In this document: piece after piece, positions 13,649-16,306 of the stretch
Layout of the letters: the number at the start of each line of letters is the position of its first letter
Position numbering within the stretch: the stretch's first letter is position 1
From: an uncultured Sphingobium sp.
GTDB taxonomy: Bacteria > Pseudomonadota > Alphaproteobacteria > Sphingomonadales > Sphingomonadaceae
Length of the DNA: 16,306 bases
NCBI GenBank assembly: GCA_946479185.1
Contig: CAMLFF010000039.1
Location: 1-16,306, forward strand
Direction of reading: 5' to 3'
Position numbers and translations under genes: made by a program
The notes under the pieces: model-generated
Seen by the model: only the letters and a program-made list of their open reading frames with translations
The model's database searches: none
Told to the model about the DNA's origin: nothing

Positions 13649-15811
13649 TCAGAAGGTGGTGGTGAAGGAGCCGTACACAGCGCGTGGCTTGCCCTCGAAC
13701 TCATAGCCGTAGAAATATTGCGGGCTGTTCAGCGCGATCTCGCCGCGGATGAAGGCCGAGCCGAAGCGCTGATTGCCATAGCCATAACGCTCGGCATATT
13801 TTGTGTTGGTGATGTTGACGACGCGGATCTGGAAACGGTGCTGCCGCTCATCACCGGCCCAATAGGCAATCGAGCCGTTCATCAGGAAGTAGTTGCCGAA
13901 ATTGTGGCGGAACTGCACGGCTCCAGCGCCGCCGGTGGCATATTCGGGGCCTTGGTAGCGCGGGAGCAGTGTGACGTGGAAGCGCTGATCCGGGCTGTGC
14001 CAGGCGAGATTACCGGTGATCATATATTCCGGCGTCTCGTTGATCTGCAGCGTCGAACCCGCGAGGCGCGCCTGCTGCTTGGTGAAGTTCACATTGGCCG
14101 AGAAGCTCTTGCCGAGGATGACATCCAGATCGGCGGTGATGCCGCGAATTTCAGTCACGGCGGTGTTGTTGAACCATGTTGAAGGCGTGATGCCGGACGT
14201 GCCCTGAATGCGGTTCCGGATGTCGGTGCGGAATGCGCCGACTTCCGCATTGATCTGCACCGCGCCGAAGAGTTTGCTCAGGCCAACCGCGCCATTATAG
14301 GTTTCGGTCGTCTCGGTCTTGAGATCGGGGTTGCCGACCTGAGTGGGGCTGATCGAGAACAGCTCATTGGTGCGTGGCACGCTGTAAGATGTGCCGCCAT
14401 TGGCGCGGATGTAGAATGGGCCAATCGGCTGGCGGAAGCCGAACTTCCAGATCGTCTTGGAGCCGAAGCCTTTGGAGAAATCGGTGCGGACAGCGAGCGA
14501 GAGCTTGGTGCTTTCGCTGAACGGGATCACAGGCCGTGCATCAAGATAAAGCCCGGTCACTGTGTTGGTCGCATTGCTGATCGGGTAAACCGGATCGGAG
14601 TCATTCTTGTAAGAAATAACCTGCACGCCTGCGACGAGTTCGAGCGCCTTGGGGAAGTTGAAGGTGTTGCGGAAGTTAAGGCCGCGCTCCTGGAAACCGC
14701 CGACCTTGGATGCTGCGCCAAAACCCTTGTTGGGATAGGCGGTGGAGCGACCCGTCGTGTCGCCAAAGGCGATGCGGCGGCCATTGTCGATATCTACGCA
14801 GCCCGTGCGGATGCGGCAGATTTCGGCGAACGTCTCAGTATTGTTCAGCTTTGGATTGCTCCAGTAGCCGGCCAGCTCAGTGTAAACCGTATCCGACCAG
14901 CGGCGATCCACCGTGAAGTCCACGATGGGGTAACGCACGCGGTTGGGCGAATAGGTTTCATTGTCCGGGAAGGCGTCCTGAAATTCGATCTGCGTATATT
15001 GGCCGTTGATGCGGAACTCGCTGCGGTCATCGACATTCCACAGATATTTCAAACCTATATTCGTGCGGTTGAGCGGATATTTCTGAATGCCGCCAGCCTT
15101 TGCGACATTATCGACAAAGCTCTCCGGTGCGAAAATGCGCGGTCCGTCGGTCTGTTGGCTACCGCCATAGATCATCACGCTGTGGCGACCCTCGGCATCC
15201 AGCTTGAAGCGGGCATTGCCCCACAATTCGCGCGAGTTGAACGCGCCATAGCTTGCGCCAAGCTCAACCTTGTTGGTGCCATCGGGACGCTTGGTGACAA
15301 GGCTGATAACGCCGATGCCGCCGTTGGAACCGAAGAACAGGCTGTTGCCGCCGCGGAACACTTCAACCCGCTCGATCATGTGCGGATCGATGGTGGTGGA
15401 GCCCCAGATATCTTCCAGCGCCGGGCCGCGATCGTAAAGCGGCACACCATCGAGCACGACCAGCGTGTCGCGATCGCCGCCGCCATCCAGGCGGATCGTA
15501 TATTCGCCCTCGTCCGGCGAATAACCGATGTTCGCGCCCTTGATGAGGAACTGCGCGAGCTCGGCGAAATTGCTTGCGCCGCTTGCCTCGATTTCCTGTG
15601 CACCAACGATCTGCACATTATTGCCGAAGGTGATGGCCTCGGCAGCGACCTGCGTCGCTTGCTGGCGTTGGCCGGTGACGGTGATCATGTCCGTGCTGTC
15701 GGCATCGGCTGCTGGTGGCTGATCCGCATTTGCCAGCGCCATTGAGGGCAACAGGCTCGCACTGACCATGAGGCCGAGCAATTTCATCATAATATGTGAT
15801 TTCTTCTGCAT
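13649..15811 (-). CDS. TonB-dependent outer-membrane receptor
   Basis: A 720-residue TonB-dependent receptor. The signal peptide is residues 1-27 (cleavage after SMALA), and a TonB-box-like DMITVTG is at 41-47. The plug domain runs about 55-175 (TLVVLDGVPLYDRG, IERVEVFRGGNSLFFGSNGGIGVISLVTK), then a 22-strand-type barrel ends in phenylalanine (GSFTTTF). Two cysteines (332, 338) may form a small disulphide-closed loop outside the cell. ATG 15811 is preferred because AGGGG lies 7 bp upstream and the signal peptide follows; the frame stays open to 15943. It imports a scarce solute using TonB energy. The next genes on the strand are phnDCE and a phospholipase C, and the divergent gene is an RpiR regulator, so a phosphorus-containing substrate is inferred. 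Confidence 0.93.
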   Translation of the reverse strand: MQKKSHIMMKLLGLMVSASLLPSMALANADQPPAADADSTDMITVTGQRQQATQVAAEAITFGNNVQIVGAQEIEASGASNFAELAQFLIKGANIGYSPDEGEYTIRLDGGGDRDTLVVLDGVPLYDRGPALEDIWGSTTIDPHMIERVEVFRGGNSLFFGSNGGIGVISLVTKRPDGTNKVELGASYGAFNSRELWGNARFKLDAEGRHSVMIYGGSQQTDGPRIFAPESFVDNVAKAGGIQKYPLNRTNIGLKYLWNVDDRSEFRINGQYTQIEFQDAFPDNETYSPNRVRYPIVDFTVDRRWSDTVYTELAGYWSNPKLNNTETFAEICRIRTGCVDIDNGRRIAFGDTTGRSTAYPNKGFGAASKVGGFQERGLNFRNTFNFPKALELVAGVQVISYKNDSDPVYPISNATNTVTGLYLDARPVIPFSESTKLSLAVRTDFSKGFGSKTIWKFGFRQPIGPFYIRANGGTSYSVPRTNELFSISPTQVGNPDLKTETTETYNGAVGLSKLFGAVQINAEVGAFRTDIRNRIQGTSGITPSTWFNNTAVTEIRGITADLDVILGKSFSANVNFTKQQARLAGSTLQINETPEYMITGNLAWHSPDQRFHVTLLPRYQGPEYATGGAGAVQFRHNFGNYFLMNGSIAYWAGDERQHRFQIRVVNITNTKYAERYGYGNQRFGSAFIRGEIALNSPQYFYGYEFEGKPRAVYGSFTTTF

Positions 15812-15923
15812 GACTGTCCCCTGAAAATAATGGGGCTGGCGTGCTGCGCAGGGAGCCAGATCCGACTCGATGCTGCAGTGCGTCAACCGCTTGCAGGGCG
15901 GCAGATAGGAGCGCCATGTGACA

Positions 15924-15938
15924 GTTGAATGAAGCTCA
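15924..15938 (+). repeat. Direct repeat copy 1 (GTTGAATGAAGCTCA)
   Basis: Identical in 13 of 15 positions to 16002-16016 (GTTGAACAAAGCTCA), 78 bp away; both copies are followed within a few bases by CAATTTT. Each copy runs into the left arm of a candidate operator, so the unit repeated is probably a whole regulatory site. Confidence 0.5.
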
Positions 15939-15967
15939 CTCAATTTTTAGACATAAAATTATTGAGC
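15934..15967. repeat. Inverted repeat, candidate operator 1
   Basis: GCTCA (15934-15938) followed by CAATTTT mirrors AAAATTATTGAGC (15955-15967) across TAGACAT. The outer GCTCA/TGAGC and inner AATTTT/AAAATT arms match, with 2-3 unmatched bases between them. AT-rich inverted repeats of this kind are typical RpiR-family sites. Confidence 0.45.
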
Positions 15968-16001
15968 ATATTGTTGTCGTAAGATGAGTATGCGCTATCT
16001 C

Positions 16002-16016
16002 GTTGAACAAAGCTCA
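16002..16016 (+). repeat. Direct repeat copy 2 (GTTGAACAAAGCTCA)
   Basis: Second copy of the 15-bp word at 15924-15938, leading into the perfect inverted repeat 16014-16038. It lies between the presumed receptor promoter and the RpiR start codon. Confidence 0.5.
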
Positions 16017-16041
16017 ATTTTACGTAAGAAAAAATTGATGC
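16012..16041. repeat. Inverted repeat, candidate operator 2
   Basis: TCAATTTT (16014-16021) and AAAATTGA (16031-16038) are perfect 8-bp inverted arms separated by 9 bp, flanked by GC and GC. A nested TTACGTAA palindrome sits at 16020-16027. It lies 20 bp before the RpiR start and repeats the GCTCA/CAATTTT words of operator 1. Confidence 0.5.
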
Positions 16042-16060
16042 TAGGCTGAGCGTCAACTGA

Positions 16061-16306
16061 ATGCCGAAAGACACTATGCCAACGAACACGCCCAAACGCC
16101 GCGCCGCCCCACAGATCCATCACCCGGTGGAGAATACGCTGAACCGGATTCGCGTTGCGCAACCCGGCATGGCCAAGGGCGCCAGTCGCATTGCCGACTA
16201 TATCCTCGCGCAGCCGGACCGGATCGTCAGCATGTCCGTCACCGAACTCTCTGAGGAGACGGGGGGGAGCGAGGGCAGCATCATCAATTTTTGCCGGGGT
16301 ATCGGC
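16061..16306 (+). CDS. RpiR/MurR-family transcriptional regulator, N-terminal part (3' end outside window)
   Basis: The frame is open from ATG 16061 to the window end (82 residues). It contains the RpiR N-terminal helix-turn-helix: ASRIADYILAQPDRIVSMSV (about 41-60), then TELSEETGGSEGSIINFCRGIG, matching the family pattern (s.IAdYil..p..v...s..eLa...g.S..si..fcr.lG). RpiR proteins usually add a C-terminal SIS domain that senses a phosphosugar or related phosphorylated ligand; that part would lie beyond the window. ATG 16076, in frame, is an alternative start; neither has a strong ribosome-binding site. The gene is divergent from the TonB receptor, whose promoter region carries repeats suited to it, so it probably controls the receptor and perhaps the phn operon. 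A run of seven G (16261-16267) lies in the helix-turn-helix coding part. Confidence 0.82.
   Translation, partial: MPKDTMPTNTPKRRAAPQIHHPVENTLNRIRVAQPGMAKGASRIADYILAQPDRIVSMSVTELSEETGGSEGSIINFCRGIG

Larger units (their letters stand above)
15812..16060. promoter_or_regulatory. Divergent intergenic region, TonB receptor / RpiR regulator
   Basis: A 249-bp gap with two halves. 15812-15915 is GC-rich and is probably the leader of the receptor mRNA. 15916-16045 is strongly AT-rich and holds the repeats listed separately, so both promoters are probably there. I could not fix -35/-10 hexamers with confidence: TTGAAC (16003-16008) with TAAGAA 16 bp later is one weak candidate for the rightward gene. 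No small gene is evident. Confidence 0.65.

Noticed and set aside
15812..15943. Upstream extension of the TonB receptor
   Set aside because: It would bury the clear signal peptide that begins at ATG 15811, which has a good ribosome-binding site.

Overview
The window looks like a chromosomal stretch from a sphingomonad (Sphingobium/Novosphingobium/Sphingomonas type). It is GC-rich with short intergenic gaps. It carries a lignostilbene-dioxygenase-type carotenoid oxygenase, a large TonB-dependent receptor and several short-chain dehydrogenases, a mix typical of Sphingomonadales. The genus is inferred from gene content only. I saw no tRNA, rRNA, CRISPR array or insertion sequence.

Block A (1-8637) reads as a catabolic cluster for an aromatic, probably lignin-derived or stilbenoid, compound. 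On the + strand come the 3' end of a GMC oxidoreductase, a lignostilbene-dioxygenase-like enzyme (GTG start, strong AGGAGG) and an SDR of the MFE-2 type. On the - strand, read from 7007 down to 2694, is a tightly packed five-gene operon: a tandem NTF2/SnoaL-like protein, an SDR, an AAHS-type MFS transporter, a DUF3237 protein and another SDR. Three of its junctions are ATGA overlaps and the fourth is an abutting TGA-ATG. An aldehyde dehydrogenase (7168-8637) diverges from this operon across a 160-bp promoter region. That region contains the same 10-mer in mirror orientation at nearly equal distance from the two start codons. The two SDR genes on opposite strands collide tail to tail with a 9-bp overlap. 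A coherent, unproven model is: uptake by the MFS transporter, side-chain oxidation or lyase steps by the GMC, SDR and NTF2-like proteins, cleavage of a stilbene double bond by the dioxygenase, and oxidation of the resulting aldehyde by ALDH.

Block B (8707-16306) reads as a phosphorus-compound scavenging locus. A - strand operon runs phnD-phnC-phnE followed 39 bp later by a Tat-exported phosphocholine-type phospholipase C. Upstream of it, separated by a strong hairpin, lies a TonB-dependent receptor gene on the same strand. A divergent, truncated RpiR/MurR-type regulator begins at 16061. The 249-bp gap between receptor and regulator is AT-rich and carries inverted and direct repeats built on GCTCA/CAATTTT, which are good candidate operators. 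No C-P lyase gene is visible. The set therefore suggests outer-membrane uptake, hydrolysis and ABC import of a phosphate ester or phosphonate, perhaps a phospholipid head group, rather than a complete phosphonate degradation pathway.

A hairpin at 8652-8687 sits between the convergent ends of the two blocks.
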